Shown here in pieces: positions 52,034 through 61,256 of a DNA stretch of 64,000 nt (positions are counted from its first letter, which is position 1; each line of letters starts with the position of its first letter). Source of the stretch: Pseudanabaena sp. ABRG5-3. Lineage in GTDB: Bacteria > Cyanobacteriota > Cyanobacteriia > Pseudanabaenales > Pseudanabaenaceae. Location of the stretch: NCBI RefSeq assembly GCF_003967015.1, contig NZ_AP017560.1:620001-684000 (forward strand), in the 5' to 3' direction. Made by a program: the position numbers and the translations under genes. The notes under the pieces were generated by a model. That model did no database searches. It was not told the DNA's origin and was given only the letters and a program-made list of their open reading frames with translations.

Positions 52034-53851
52034 TTAAATGGTTGCAGTCTCTGACTTAATCGATAGATAGGCACAGCCAAAACAGAGGATAGCATTGACG
52101 CTAAGAAATGCGATCGCAGGTAGTCCATCGCCAATCCACATCATTTGTGGCGCTAACACTGCACTTGTAGCTAAGCAGGCAGAAGTGCCTATTGCCGAAC
52201 CCATCGCAAACCATTTCCATTGCGGATGTCCCAATAGAATAACTAATAAACCTAGTGGTAATAGGACACTAGCTGTAATCGGATTGAGCGCATTGGTATT
52301 AGAAAAAGCATTACCTAATTCAGGGAGTGAACTTCCTGCAATACGGAAAGGTAGTTGAGTAATGTCAAATAAATAGAAGCCACGCAAGAAAAATAAACCT
52401 GCACCACCAAAGAAAACCCCATTAGAAAACGCCCAATTCCATCGGAAGGGTAGCCAACGATTGATTAGCCATGCCAGTAAATAGGAACCAATCACCATAA
52501 TTAACTTGGGAATTAAGGCGATCGCGCCACCATCTACCCAAAAGCGAGGACTCAAGTAGCCATTGTCCCGCGCCCAACGTAAGAAGTCGGGAATTCCCAA
52601 TTGTCCCTGAGAAGCTAAATTCACAGCCGCCGCCGCATTCAAATGTCCCGCACCATAGTAGTTGAGTGTATCGTCAGTCACTTTGCGCGAAGATTGCTTA
52701 AGGACTTGAAAGACTTTTTCAGGATTTTTTACTCCCGATGCTTCGATCAAGGCGACAACTCCCGAAACATGGGGGGCTGCCATACTTGTGCCTTGAAACG
52801 CCCGAAATACCGATTCCTTCGTTTTGGGGTCAATGGTATTTTGCAAAATGCCACCAGACATATCGCCTTTTTCACCATTCTTACCCCTTGTAATTGATCC
52901 ACCTGGAGCCGCTACATCAATACCCGCACCGTAATTAGAATAGGGAGCTTTCTCGCCAGTGGAACTGGTGGCAGATACAGCGATTACTTTAGGATAGCGG
53001 GCAGGATAGAAGGCAGCATTGCGGTTTGAGTTGCCAGCCGCCGCCACGATTACCACGCCTTTTTTGTAGGCATAGTCGATCGCCTCCTGCATGAGTTTAC
53101 TTTCTCCACCACCACCGAGACTCATATTGATCACATTTGCGCCATTGTCAGCCGCGAAAATAATCGCCTCAGCAATATCGGAAATAGTGCCACCACCCGA
53201 TGCTGACAGCACCTTAAGCGGCATGATATTAGCTTCATAGGCAATTCCCGCAACACCGAAGTTATTATTGGTTGACTGAGCGATCGTGCCTGCCACATGG
53301 GTTCCATGCCCATTGTCATCACTAGCATCTTCGCGATCATTAACAAAGTCATATCCCTTGACAAAATTAGTGTTTTTTAAGTCATCAACCTTGCTTACAC
53401 CTGTGTCAATTACCGCGACGGTGATCCCTTTACCTTTAGTCTTTGCCCATGCTTTCTCGACCTCGATCGCCTTGAGATTCCACTGATCCTTATACATGGG
53501 ATCATTAGGAGTTGTGCCACCGAAGAAGTCCATCGAATAGACATAATTCGCTTCGACAAATTCTGTCAATTCCTGTAGTTCTTTTGATTGCTTCAGCTTT
53601 TCGAGAACTTGAGTATCGCCTTTGACGATATAAAGATTATTTCCCTTAGAAAAAGCGCTATTAAACTTTGGCTCAATCCCATATTTAGAAGCGATCGCTT
53701 TTAGTTCGCGATCCACTTGAGCAGGAGACAAATTATCGCGAAAGTTTAAGACCATCGAATCAAATTTACCCTCGACAGCTAAACCTTGGTAAGTGGAAAG
53801 CGCCCAGAATAAACCTGCAAAAAACAAACAAGAGAGCAGAAATTTTTTCAT
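52034..53851 (-). CDS. Subtilisin-like (S8) serine protease with membrane-spanning C-terminus
   Basis: 605 residues. Signal-like hydrophobic N-terminus (about 1-25), then an inhibitor-like propeptide (about 30-105). The catalytic domain (about 125-410) has Asp149 (VAVIDTGVS), His182 (GHGTHVAGT), oxyanion Asn274 (AAAGNSN) and Ser356 (GTSMAAPHVSG), so the triad is complete. The last roughly 190 residues hold about four to five hydrophobic helices. This probably places the protease outside the cytoplasmic membrane with a multi-pass anchor. Substrate unknown. Confidence 0.88.
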   Translation of the reverse strand: MKKFLLSCLFFAGLFWALSTYQGLAVEGKFDSMVLNFRDNLSPAQVDRELKAIASKYGIEPKFNSAFSKGNNLYIVKGDTQVLEKLKQSKELQELTEFVEANYVYSMDFFGGTTPNDPMYKDQWNLKAIEVEKAWAKTKGKGITVAVIDTGVSKVDDLKNTNFVKGYDFVNDREDASDDNGHGTHVAGTIAQSTNNNFGVAGIAYEANIMPLKVLSASGGGTISDIAEAIIFAADNGANVINMSLGGGGESKLMQEAIDYAYKKGVVIVAAAGNSNRNAAFYPARYPKVIAVSATSSTGEKAPYSNYGAGIDVAAPGGSITRGKNGEKGDMSGGILQNTIDPKTKESVFRAFQGTSMAAPHVSGVVALIEASGVKNPEKVFQVLKQSSRKVTDDTLNYYGAGHLNAAAAVNLASQGQLGIPDFLRWARDNGYLSPRFWVDGGAIALIPKLIMVIGSYLLAWLINRWLPFRWNWAFSNGVFFGGAGLFFLRGFYLFDITQLPFRIAGSSLPELGNAFSNTNALNPITASVLLPLGLLVILLGHPQWKWFAMGSAIGTSACLATSAVLAPQMMWIGDGLPAIAFLSVNAILCFGCAYLSIKSETATI

Positions 53852-53998
53852 AACTCTAAAACCTTAGTCTCAAGTCCTCAGCCGCTATTTTTTTATCATA
53901 TAGTTTATGTTCCCACCTTCGGTGGGAACACAAATGCTTAACTAAAAAAGCGCGATCGCCAAACCTTTACTTACAGCAGTTTTTGATCAAAAGAACCA

Positions 53999-54049
53999 CA
54001 AGAAAATTTTTAAAAGCGTTGCAAAGAAACGCTTTTAAAAATTTTCTTG
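53999..54049. terminator. Long hairpin downstream of the Rieske gene
   Basis: Perfect 22-bp arms, 53999-54020 and 54028-54049, AT-rich. It ends 31 bp from the Rieske stop codon (minus strand). A second short hairpin is at 53909-53917/53921-53929, near the protease start. Confidence 0.55.
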
Positions 54050-54079
54050 GTTCGGGTTTGAGCGCAAAGTGCTGTAGAA

Positions 54080-54535
54080 CTAGGCGCTAACTACGACCTG
54101 ATCCTTATCGATTTTGGCAGCATAGGTGGGGAGAGGCTTCTTAGCAGGACCTGCAATTACCGCTCCATCGGCAGCAAACTCGGCATCATGGCAAGGGCAA
54201 ACATACTGTTTTTTGTCAGATTTCCAAAGTACCGCACAGTTATTATGGGTACAGGTGGTATTGACTGCTAATAACTTAGTCTTGTCCTTAGGATCTCGAA
54301 CTACAGCAATTTTTTTGTCAGACGAGACCAAAGAGCCATCCTTGTCAAGTTGAGCAACCGTGCCGATCGCTTTAAAATTACCACTAGGTGCAGCAGCTAC
54401 ACTTTCTGGCGCTGATTTAGCTGGAGACGATGAGGTATTGGAGGGGGTAGATTCACTACACCCAAGTAGAGATGATGGAAGTAGACTCACCAACCATCCT
54501 AAACCAAACCAAGAAAGTAACTTACGGCGATCCAT
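54080..54535 (-). CDS. Rieske [2Fe-2S] lipoprotein
   Basis: 151 residues. A lipobox (SSLLGC, Cys26) makes it an inner-membrane-anchored lipoprotein. The Rieske domain (about 55-150) has C95-T-H97 and C113-P-C115-H116 as cluster ligands, plus the disulfide pair Cys100/Cys115 typical of cytochrome bc1/b6f-type Rieske proteins. It is shorter than cyanobacterial PetC (about 180 residues) and lacks its transmembrane helix; a PetC3-like role in the cytoplasmic membrane is possible. No b-type or c-type cytochrome genes adjoin it. Confidence 0.85.
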   Translation of the reverse strand: MDRRKLLSWFGLGWLVSLLPSSLLGCSESTPSNTSSSPAKSAPESVAAAPSGNFKAIGTVAQLDKDGSLVSSDKKIAVVRDPKDKTKLLAVNTTCTHNNCAVLWKSDKKQYVCPCHDAEFAADGAVIAGPAKKPLPTYAAKIDKDQVVVSA

Positions 54536-54663
54536 ATTTTTTCTCTATATGTTGTTGGAATTTTGTCATTAAGACTAGCCAAAATATAACTCAGTTCCTA
54601 AATATCAGCATTCATGCTGTATACAAATCATCACAATGATCGTTATACATGGTTAAGAACTCA

Positions 54664-54751
54664 AAGTAAAACAAAGAATCGAATTTTTGTGGTGCAGCTT
54701 TGCTGCACCACAAAAAACTGGTTTTTTATTAAATTACAGAACCCTTAGTGT
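54664..54751. repeat. Family B hairpin repeat, inverted copy
   Basis: Perfect 15-bp arms TTTTTGTGGTGCAGC (54684-54698 and 54702-54716), then AATTACAGAACCCTTAG, which is the inverse of the 8897 copy's start. It lies between the divergent Rieske and CheW genes. Confidence 0.6.
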
Positions 54752-54773
54752 TTACTAAAGTTGAAATATATCC

Positions 54774-55289
54774 ATGCACACAGTGTTTGAGCAAGCTGAC
54801 CAGCAAGATGTGAAAACGAATGAACAAACCACAGTAAAACTTAATACTTATTTGAAGTTTGCGATCGATCCTCATACTATCGGTTTACTAGAAAGTGAAT
54901 TTGCACAGGAAGTTTTAACTATTAAGGCATCTCATGTCATGCCTGTGCCAAATAAACCATCTTGTATTTTAGGGATTTTAAGCCGTCATCGTCGGGTGTA
55001 TTGGGCAATTGATCTAGCGATGTTGTTAGGGCTACAGCCTCTCAATCAAACCATGCAACTTTATGAGGTAATTCTTACATCCGTACAAGAACTGGCGATC
55101 GCTTTGATAGTACCTAGCATTACAGGAATTGTGCATCTACCAAGCAATCATTTTGAGCATGATATCTCTTCTATGCCAACAACACTAAAGCCCTATCTCA
55201 AAGGATATATTCACGAGAGAGAAAGAAAAGAAATCTCTTATCTACTCCAAGCAGAAAGTATTTTAAAGTCAACCATTTTACATTCCTAG
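54774..55289 (+). CDS. CheW-like chemotaxis/phototaxis adaptor
   Basis: 171 residues; CheW domain (about 25-165) with TYLKFAIDPHTIGLLESEFA, QEVLTIKASHVMPVPNKPSC and ILGILSRHRRVYWAIDLAML. CheW scaffolds methyl-accepting receptors and the CheA kinase. In cyanobacteria this usually serves pilus-dependent phototaxis. The N-terminus is about 25 residues longer than in enteric CheW. The tandem ComFB gene is next downstream on the same strand, separated by a Family A repeat. Confidence 0.85.
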   Translation: MHTVFEQADQQDVKTNEQTTVKLNTYLKFAIDPHTIGLLESEFAQEVLTIKASHVMPVPNKPSCILGILSRHRRVYWAIDLAMLLGLQPLNQTMQLYEVILTSVQELAIALIVPSITGIVHLPSNHFEHDISSMPTTLKPYLKGYIHERERKEISYLLQAESILKSTILHS

Positions 55290-55334
55290 TTTCTGAAGTC
55301 TATTACAATAATTAAAATGTGATGTACACATCTC

Positions 55335-55438
55335 TAAGTAGCTAGGCGCAATTAAATATAAAACCCCAAAACCTGTAGCGCACTCGCAGCGTGCACTACA
55401 GGTTTTGACTCTATTTTTTAATTATGCCTAGCTACTTA
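55335..55438. repeat. Palindromic repeat, Family A copy 4
   Basis: Outer arms TAAGTAGCTAGGCGCAATTAA and TAATTATGCCTAGCTACTTA, both nearly identical to the copies at 36000 and 7035. The inner stem CAAAACCTGTAGCGCAC has one mismatch. It lies between the CheW-like and ComFB genes. Confidence 0.7.
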
Positions 55439-55493
55439 TATGTGTTTGGATAATTTAGGGAATCTTTAGTACATACACATCTCAACCAATTCC

Positions 55494-56501
55494 ATGGAAT
55501 CTTGTCGAAATGTTCTAATCGAATTTGTCTGTAGGGAAGCTCATGCTCAGGTGCAGAGCTTGGGGATTGGGATTAGACATAAATATAATGTTGACGAGGT
55601 TGTTGCTTATACATTAAATCGATTACCTCCTATGTTTGCTTCAACAGATGTGGGGTTAATCCAAAAGAGACAAGAATGTATCGCTATTCAAGACAAAATT
55701 ACTAAGATCACTCGCCAAGCGCTCATTGCCGTTCGTCGCGATCCATTACGAGAACCTAAACCATTAGCAGATATTGAGTTAGCCAATGCTCCTTATGCTT
55801 TGCTAGGTATCCAAGATTTATTAGGCTGGGAAAATCTAATGTGGTGTGACGTTCCCAAAGCTATCGAAGAGTCTTTAGAAAGTGCGATCGCTAAATTTAA
55901 TTCGGGAAATCTAGCACCAAGGCAAAGTAGGTATGGAGCTTTGGGAAGACCACAGATAAGTAGCCAAAGTTACTTGCAGAGAAATGCTCAAAAACGTAGC
56001 ATAGCTCCTGAATCTAAGCAGAAAGAATACGAGATTTATATGCTAGAATCGCGGCATTTTGTCCATTCCTTAGAAAGATTGGTGATGAAGATGGCGCAAA
56101 ACCGAGCGCAAAAATTTTCACCTACAGAACTCAAATTTATCCGTCTTGAAGATGTACTTGCCCTTACCTTAAATCGTTTACCGCCACTATATGCAACTTC
56201 TGAAAAAGGGCTCAACCATTTACGTTATTACGCCCAAATGAATATTGGTTCTGAAGTTGCGATCATGGTTCATGAAGCAATGCTAGAAGTTCGGAAAAAC
56301 AACTATCAGTCAATTTCTCCGTTAATGTTTCAGAAAATCCGTCATGAGAGAGAACAAGCGCTAGTCAAAGTGCGGAAGTTACTGCTAAATCCTGAAGTTA
56401 GGTGGCAAAATTTGCTGGAAATAGTATCGCAATCTTTGGATTTCGCTAAAAAAGGACAAGTTTGCTGGGAGAGGGCAGCTCCTAAATCAGTAAGTAGGTA
56501 A
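55494..56501 (+). CDS. Protein with two ComFB domains
   Basis: 335 residues with two late-competence ComFB modules, about 1-90 (VCREAHAQVQSL, YTLNRLPPMFASTDVGL) and about 195-295 (ALTLNRLPPLYATSEKGLNH). Both repeat the V/ALTLNRLPPMF/LYATS.KG core. ComFB proteins are c-di-GMP-related effectors in cyanobacteria and Bacillus competence. Here a duplication within one chain could allow two ligand sites. A basic linker of about 100 residues connects them. Next to CheW, so a role in motility or pilus control is plausible. Confidence 0.82.
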   Translation: MESCRNVLIEFVCREAHAQVQSLGIGIRHKYNVDEVVAYTLNRLPPMFASTDVGLIQKRQECIAIQDKITKITRQALIAVRRDPLREPKPLADIELANAPYALLGIQDLLGWENLMWCDVPKAIEESLESAIAKFNSGNLAPRQSRYGALGRPQISSQSYLQRNAQKRSIAPESKQKEYEIYMLESRHFVHSLERLVMKMAQNRAQKFSPTELKFIRLEDVLALTLNRLPPLYATSEKGLNHLRYYAQMNIGSEVAIMVHEAMLEVRKNNYQSISPLMFQKIRHEREQALVKVRKLLLNPEVRWQNLLEIVSQSLDFAKKGQVCWERAAPKSVSR

Positions 56502-56657
56502 GGATTTTCAAAACTTTCACTGCTATAAAAATGGCTACGCCATTTTTTAGTTTTAGTATTAATGCTTGGCGCTATCTCTCGTTTTTGGTTTTGATCTGGC
56601 AATAGCTATAACATAGAGATGAAGTAGATATAAATATGCAAACGTTAGGAAAAGTTC

Positions 56658-57635
56658 ATGAGCGATCGCTTAATTCGCGCTATTGCCGCCGATGCTAGAG
56701 TCAGAGTTGTTGGGGTAAATATCACCCAATCTATTAATGAAGCGTACCGCCGCCATCGCTTATCCGCAGTAGCTACCGCCGCCCTAGGTCGTGCCATGAG
56801 TGCTAGTTTATTGCTTGCCTCAAATATGAAACAGCCGCAAGCAAGAGTAAACATCAGGGTTGCAGGCGATGGCGGATTAGGGTTAGTTTATGCAGATGCG
56901 GGATTTGATGGGACTGTGCGCGGTTTTGTCTCCAATCCCCATTTCGAGTTGCCCACCCCTACCGATGGTAACCAAGACGTTGGCAAAGCGATCGGTGCAG
57001 CAGGTTTACTTAAAGTTTTGCGAGATGTTGGGTATGGCGAACCCTATAGCAGCACCGTTGAGTTAATTTCGGGCAATATTGCTGATGATGTGGCTTGGTT
57101 TCTCGCTTCCTCAGAGCAAACCTATTCCAAATTAGTTCTCACGGAAGTAATTGATCATGAGGCGATCGCCAAGGCTGAGCAGCAATCAGAAATTGCCGAT
57201 GCCCCAGTTAAATTTGCCGCAGGATTGTTATTGCAAATTATGCCTAAAGCTGCGTTAAGAGCGGCGAAAACCTCTAATTTTTCACAGGCGGATTTACTTG
57301 CTCAACTAGAAGCAAAAAGCGATATTGCTAATTTTAATGATTTGCTGACACAGGGTAAGGTGATCGAAGAAGTTATGACCGATCTCTTTGCAGACCTAGG
57401 GATCGAGATTTTGCCAATGAGTAAAGATGTACGTTTTCATTGCCGATGTACGGCTGAGCGTATGTTAGCCGCGATGAAAATGTTTGGCGAAGAAGACCTA
57501 CGCGCGATGATTGCCGATGATAAAGGTGCTGAGGCAACCTGTCATTTCTGTAGCGAGGTCTATCGCGCCACTACTGAACAGCTAAATGACTTGTTAAAAG
57601 AATTGCAGCTTGAGGCAGCAGCTCAAAAAGCTTAA
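56658..57635 (+). CDS. hslO: Hsp33 redox-regulated chaperone
   Basis: 325 residues. DRLIRAIAADARVRVVGVNI and VAGDGGLGLVYADAGFDGTV open the chaperone domain. The zinc cysteines are present: CRC in FHCRCTAERM and CHFC in TCHFCSEVY. Hsp33 becomes active under oxidative stress by releasing zinc. Full-length and intact. Transcribed rightward with mtnP 117 bp downstream. Confidence 0.95.
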   Translation: MSDRLIRAIAADARVRVVGVNITQSINEAYRRHRLSAVATAALGRAMSASLLLASNMKQPQARVNIRVAGDGGLGLVYADAGFDGTVRGFVSNPHFELPTPTDGNQDVGKAIGAAGLLKVLRDVGYGEPYSSTVELISGNIADDVAWFLASSEQTYSKLVLTEVIDHEAIAKAEQQSEIADAPVKFAAGLLLQIMPKAALRAAKTSNFSQADLLAQLEAKSDIANFNDLLTQGKVIEEVMTDLFADLGIEILPMSKDVRFHCRCTAERMLAAMKMFGEEDLRAMIADDKGAEATCHFCSEVYRATTEQLNDLLKELQLEAAAQKA

Positions 57636-57642
57636 TCTTTTT

Positions 57643-57669
57643 AAGAAGTCTCGCAACGCAGGACTTCTT
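57643..57669. terminator. Short hairpin after hslO
   Basis: AAGAAGTC at 57643-57650 pairs with GACTTCTT at 57662-57669. Weak but placed directly after the hslO stop. Confidence 0.4.
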
Positions 57670-57752
57670 ATACAGTACAAAGCACTGTATGGTTAAGTTC
57701 ACTTCTAGAGGCTTCTCAGAAAAATCAAAAAATTTGCACAATTTATAAAACT

Positions 57753-58628
57753 ATGACAGTCAACGCACAAATTGGTATTATTGGCGGCAGTGGACTCTAC
57801 AAAATGTCTGCCCTAACTGATATTCAAGAAATTAATATTGATACTCCCTTTGGCAAGACCTCTGATGCCTTTATCTATGGCAAGCTTGCAGGGACACCCG
57901 TAGTATTTTTAGCGAGACATGGGCGATCGCACCATTTACTACCAACAGAAGTTCCCTATCGCGCCAATATCTATGCCCTGAAAAGTCTAGGCGTAGAATA
58001 CATTATTTCGGCTTCGGCGGTTGGCTCTTTACAGGAATATGCCCGTCCTCTTGATATTGTGCTTCCCGACCAGTTTATCGATCGCACCACCAGCCGCACA
58101 GCGACATTCTTTGGTGAAGGGATTGTTGCTCACGTTGCCTTTGGTGAACCTATTTGTAAGTCGCTTCTATCCGTTGTTGCCTCTGCTGCCGAAAGCATTG
58201 ATTTAGGTCGCAACAAAGTTCATAAGGGCGGTATTTACCTATGTATGGAGGGACCCGCTTTCTCTACCAAGGCAGAATCTTTGCTCTATCGCAGTTGGGG
58301 CGCTAAGGTAATTGGCATGACTAATCTCACCGAGGCAAAGCTTGCCCGTGAAGCGGAAATTGCCTATGCAACGATCGCCCTAGTTACTGATTATGATTGC
58401 TGGCATGATGATCATGAAAGCGTCACCGTAGATATGATCATTCAGAATTTACAAAAAAATGCGGTTAATGCCCAACAGGTAATTCAAAATGCCGTCGCGA
58501 AAATTGCCGCGAATCCACCGAAGTCTGAAGCCCATCATGCTCTCAAAACTTCAATCTTGACCGATTTGAGTAAAGTATCTGGCGCTAGTCGTGATCGCTT
58601 AAAAGTGATTTTGCAAAAATATCTCTAA
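57753..58628 (+). CDS. mtnP: S-methyl-5'-thioadenosine phosphorylase
   Basis: 291 residues. NUP-type phosphorylase with [40 protein letters not shown] and [20 protein letters not shown]. It cleaves methylthioadenosine to adenine and methylthioribose-1-phosphate, the substrate of MtnA. The two salvage genes are in one window but not one operon. Confidence 0.95.
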   Translation: MTVNAQIGIIGGSGLYKMSALTDIQEINIDTPFGKTSDAFIYGKLAGTPVVFLARHGRSHHLLPTEVPYRANIYALKSLGVEYIISASAVGSLQEYARPLDIVLPDQFIDRTTSRTATFFGEGIVAHVAFGEPICKSLLSVVASAAESIDLGRNKVHKGGIYLCMEGPAFSTKAESLLYRSWGAKVIGMTNLTEAKLAREAEIAYATIALVTDYDCWHDDHESVTVDMIIQNLQKNAVNAQQVIQNAVAKIAANPPKSEAHHALKTSILTDLSKVSGASRDRLKVILQKYL

Positions 58629-58669
58629 TAAACAAGAAGCGGCGCATCGCACCGCTTCTTGTTTATTAG
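58625..58669. terminator. Bidirectional hairpin spanning two converging stop codons
   Basis: Perfect 18-bp arms (58625-58642 and 58652-58669) that contain both the mtnP stop (58626-58628) and the hemE stop (58666-58668). Core GAAGCGG. Confidence 0.7.
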
Positions 58670-59703
58670 TAGCTGAGCCCCTTAACAGTCTCAAAGAAGA
58701 ATCTTGCGTTATCTTCGGGAGTGGTGGAAAGGATGCCATGTCCGAGGTTCATGATATGACCCTTGTTACCTGCCTTCTGCACAACTTCGAGAATGCGATC
58801 GCGAATATAACTTTGCTCAGCAAAGAGCACACAGGGATCAAGGTTGCCTTGGACAGGAATATCACGACCAATGCGATCGCGGGCATCGGCAAGATCTACC
58901 GTCCAGTCAACGCTGACGATATCCACACCAGACTTCGGCATCAGGTCAAGCACACCCGCACTGCCACTAATATAGAGAATCATTGGGGTGTTGGGATATT
59001 TCGCTTTTACCTTATCCACAACCATCTTTTGATAAGGCAGCGCAAAGGTTTTGTAATCCGTTGGGCAGAGATGTCCAGCCCAAGAATCGAACATCTGCAC
59101 CACTTGAGCGCCGCACTCGATCTGGTGGATCACATAAGTACCGATCATTTCGGCAATTTTAGTCAAAAAGCTATGGATAATTGCAGGCTCTTTGTATGCC
59201 ATCGCCTTGATTGTGGAATAGTCCTTAGAACCTTTGCCTTCAACTGAATAGGCTGCTAATGTCCAAGGTGCGCCCACAAATCCAAGAATTGTCGCTTGAT
59301 CTTTAACTTCTTCTTTGATCGCGGTCAAAATCTTACGAATGAAGGGGACGGCGGTATCGGGATCAAACTCTGTAAGTGCGTCAACTTGGGCTTGAGTCCT
59401 GATGGGTGACTCAATAATTGGACCTCTACTTTCGATGATGTCAAAGTTAATGCCGATACCTGTGAGGGGGGTGAGGATATCGGAGAACATAATCACGCCA
59501 TCGGGTTGGAAAGCGCGAAATGGTTGCAAAGAAATTTCGGCGGCTAATTCAGGGATTTCCGAACGCTCTCTAAATGTTGGGTATTTGTCGCGCAGATCTC
59601 GATACACCTTCATGTATCTTCCTGCTTGGCGCATCATCCATACTGGTGGACGATCCACTACTTCACCTCTTGCTGCCCGTAGCAAGCGATCATTTCCTCC
59701 CAT
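58666..59703 (-). CDS. hemE: Uroporphyrinogen decarboxylase
   Basis: Start at ATG 59703 ([20 protein letters not shown]), the family start; the longer frame adds 25 unlikely residues. 345 residues. Signature [20 protein letters not shown] and the catalytic Asp in MFSDIL. It makes coproporphyrinogen III for haem and chlorophyll. Complete. Confidence 0.96.
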   Translation of the reverse strand: MGGNDRLLRAARGEVVDRPPVWMMRQAGRYMKVYRDLRDKYPTFRERSEIPELAAEISLQPFRAFQPDGVIMFSDILTPLTGIGINFDIIESRGPIIESPIRTQAQVDALTEFDPDTAVPFIRKILTAIKEEVKDQATILGFVGAPWTLAAYSVEGKGSKDYSTIKAMAYKEPAIIHSFLTKIAEMIGTYVIHQIECGAQVVQMFDSWAGHLCPTDYKTFALPYQKMVVDKVKAKYPNTPMILYISGSAGVLDLMPKSGVDIVSVDWTVDLADARDRIGRDIPVQGNLDPCVLFAEQSYIRDRILEVVQKAGNKGHIMNLGHGILSTTPEDNARFFFETVKGLSY

Positions 59704-60055
59704 AATTAACTCTTTCCTATGTTTTAAATTTTTCTTATTATTGTGCTTTTGAATTATAGAACGTGACGTACCAGACATAACTAAAGTAAATAGGAGCGCT
59801 TTGCCCCGCTATTGGCACTACTCTAGCTAAATCCTAGAGGAGGTCATCGGTTCATGGCGAAATTTAGGCTTTATTTAATTTCTAATTGTGATTTGATTCC
59901 TTATACTTTTTTTAAGATATGTTATTAATACTTAAGCTGAAAAAGTTTCAGAGTTATAGATTTCTGTGCGCTGTAACACATGCCTAACCTCTAGTAAGCT
60001 ATTGATACTGTCTAAGTAAAGGTTTCAGCTAAGCCGATCGCTAGGTTTAAAAACT
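59704..60055. other. 352-bp divergent spacer between hemE and the cytochrome gene
   Basis: No confident gene. A 24-codon open frame at 59854-59928 is preceded by AGGAGGT, an unusually good ribosome-binding site (see findings). The rest is AT-rich and presumably promoter DNA for both genes. Confidence 0.45.
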
Positions 60056-60490
60056 GTGATTAAAGAAGGGGCAAATTTGACAAAGGATGCTGATGTGTTA
60101 GAAGACAAGGCATCAGAGATAACATTGCCATATGCTGAGGCAAACACACCTCAGAAAAGCTTTATGGCGATCGCGATCGCTTTTGTAATCGTAGCGATCG
60201 TAAGTATTCTCTGGCTATTACGTCCACCACTCGACCCATATACACAGTCAGTCCTTAGCCTGTCAGGAGATCCCGTACAGGGCCGATCAATATTTGTAAT
60301 GAATTGTGTGGCTTGTCATGGGCAATGGGCAAATGGCAAAGTGGGACCAAGTTTGCATGGGGTATCGGAACGTAAGTCTGATGCCAAGCTAGTCCAGCAA
60401 GTAGTCAGTGGTGAAACGCCACCCATGCCACAGTTTCAGCCAAGTCCACAGGATATGGCTGATTTATTGAGTTATTTAAAGCAACTATAA
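60056..60490 (+). CDS. Membrane-anchored cytochrome c, CytM-like
   Basis: 144 residues with GTG start. Hydrophobic segment about 38-58 (MAIAIAFVIVAIVSILWLL) is an uncleaved anchor. The haem-binding CxxCH is present in NCVACHGQW, with the distal Met ligand in PPMPQF, so a single mono-haem domain remains (about 75-144). Text such as VGPSLHGVSERKSDAKLVQQ, VVSGETPPMP and DMADLLSYLKQL resembles cyanobacterial cytochrome cM. CytM is a low-potential carrier that tunes respiration and heterotrophic electron flow. Confidence 0.75.
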   Translation: MIKEGANLTKDADVLEDKASEITLPYAEANTPQKSFMAIAIAFVIVAIVSILWLLRPPLDPYTQSVLSLSGDPVQGRSIFVMNCVACHGQWANGKVGPSLHGVSERKSDAKLVQQVVSGETPPMPQFQPSPQDMADLLSYLKQL

Positions 60491-60495
60491 AAGGC

Positions 60496-60524
60496 AAAAG
60501 AGGAGCGCAATGCACTCCTCTTTT
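60496..60524. terminator. Hairpin between cytochrome and rph
   Basis: AAAAGAGGAG... facing ...CTCCTCTTTT, 13-bp arms with one mismatch (60496-60508 and 60512-60524). Between convergent genes. Confidence 0.6.
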
Positions 60525-60529
60525 ATAAG

Positions 60530-61246
60530 CTAATAGCTAAGCGCTAACAGCTCCTTAATCCCCTTATCTGCTACATCCAGCATCTGATCCAATTGCGATC
60601 GCGAAAATGTATCAGACTCGCCAGTACCCTGCACCTCAACTAGTTTGCCCGTACTATCCATTACCACATTCATATCGACACTAACAGCCAAGTCTTCTTG
60701 GTAATTTAAATCTAAAATAGGCTTGCCATCGATTAAGCCCACGGAGACAGCCGCAACAGCCTTCCGAATTGGTGATCGCTCGATTTTTCCTTCTGCCAGT
60801 AAGCGATCGCAAGCTGCCTTGAGGGCAATAAATCCCCCTGTGATCCCGCCTGTGCGCGTCCCCCCATCAGCTTGTAGGACATCAATGTCTACGGTAAAGG
60901 TGTAATTTGCGATCGCAGTCATATCTAAAGCAGCCCTAAGACTACGCCCAATTAACCGTTGGATTTCTTGAGTACGCCCTGATAATTTGGCAAATTCACG
61001 TTGTTGACGGGGAATGGTGGACGCAGGCAACATCCGATATTCCGCAGTAAGCCAACCTTGATTACTCCCCATAAGAAACTTGGGTACACCCTCATCAATT
61101 GATACAGTGCAGATTAATTGGGTATCACCAAATTTTGCCAATACTGATCCCGCAGGTGCTTTGGTAAATGGTTGTTGTAAATGAACGGGACGCAGTTGAT
61201 CCCATGCTCTACCATCGGGACGTTGAAAATTGGATGAATTACTCAT
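60530..61246 (-). CDS. rph: Ribonuclease PH
   Basis: 238 residues: [20 protein letters not shown] opens, with [37 protein letters not shown] and [20 protein letters not shown]. RNase PH trims tRNA 3' ends phosphorolytically. Complete. It starts 10 bp after the kinase gene ends, so the two may be co-transcribed. Confidence 0.96.
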   Translation of the reverse strand: MSNSSNFQRPDGRAWDQLRPVHLQQPFTKAPAGSVLAKFGDTQLICTVSIDEGVPKFLMGSNQGWLTAEYRMLPASTIPRQQREFAKLSGRTQEIQRLIGRSLRAALDMTAIANYTFTVDIDVLQADGGTRTGGITGGFIALKAACDRLLAEGKIERSPIRKAVAAVSVGLIDGKPILDLNYQEDLAVSVDMNVVMDSTGKLVEVQGTGESDTFSRSQLDQMLDVADKGIKELLALSY

Positions 61247-61256
61247 AGTTACTCAA

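Noticed and set aside
58738-59247. Plus-strand open frame of 169 codons
   Set aside because: Antisense to hemE, whose protein match is unambiguous.
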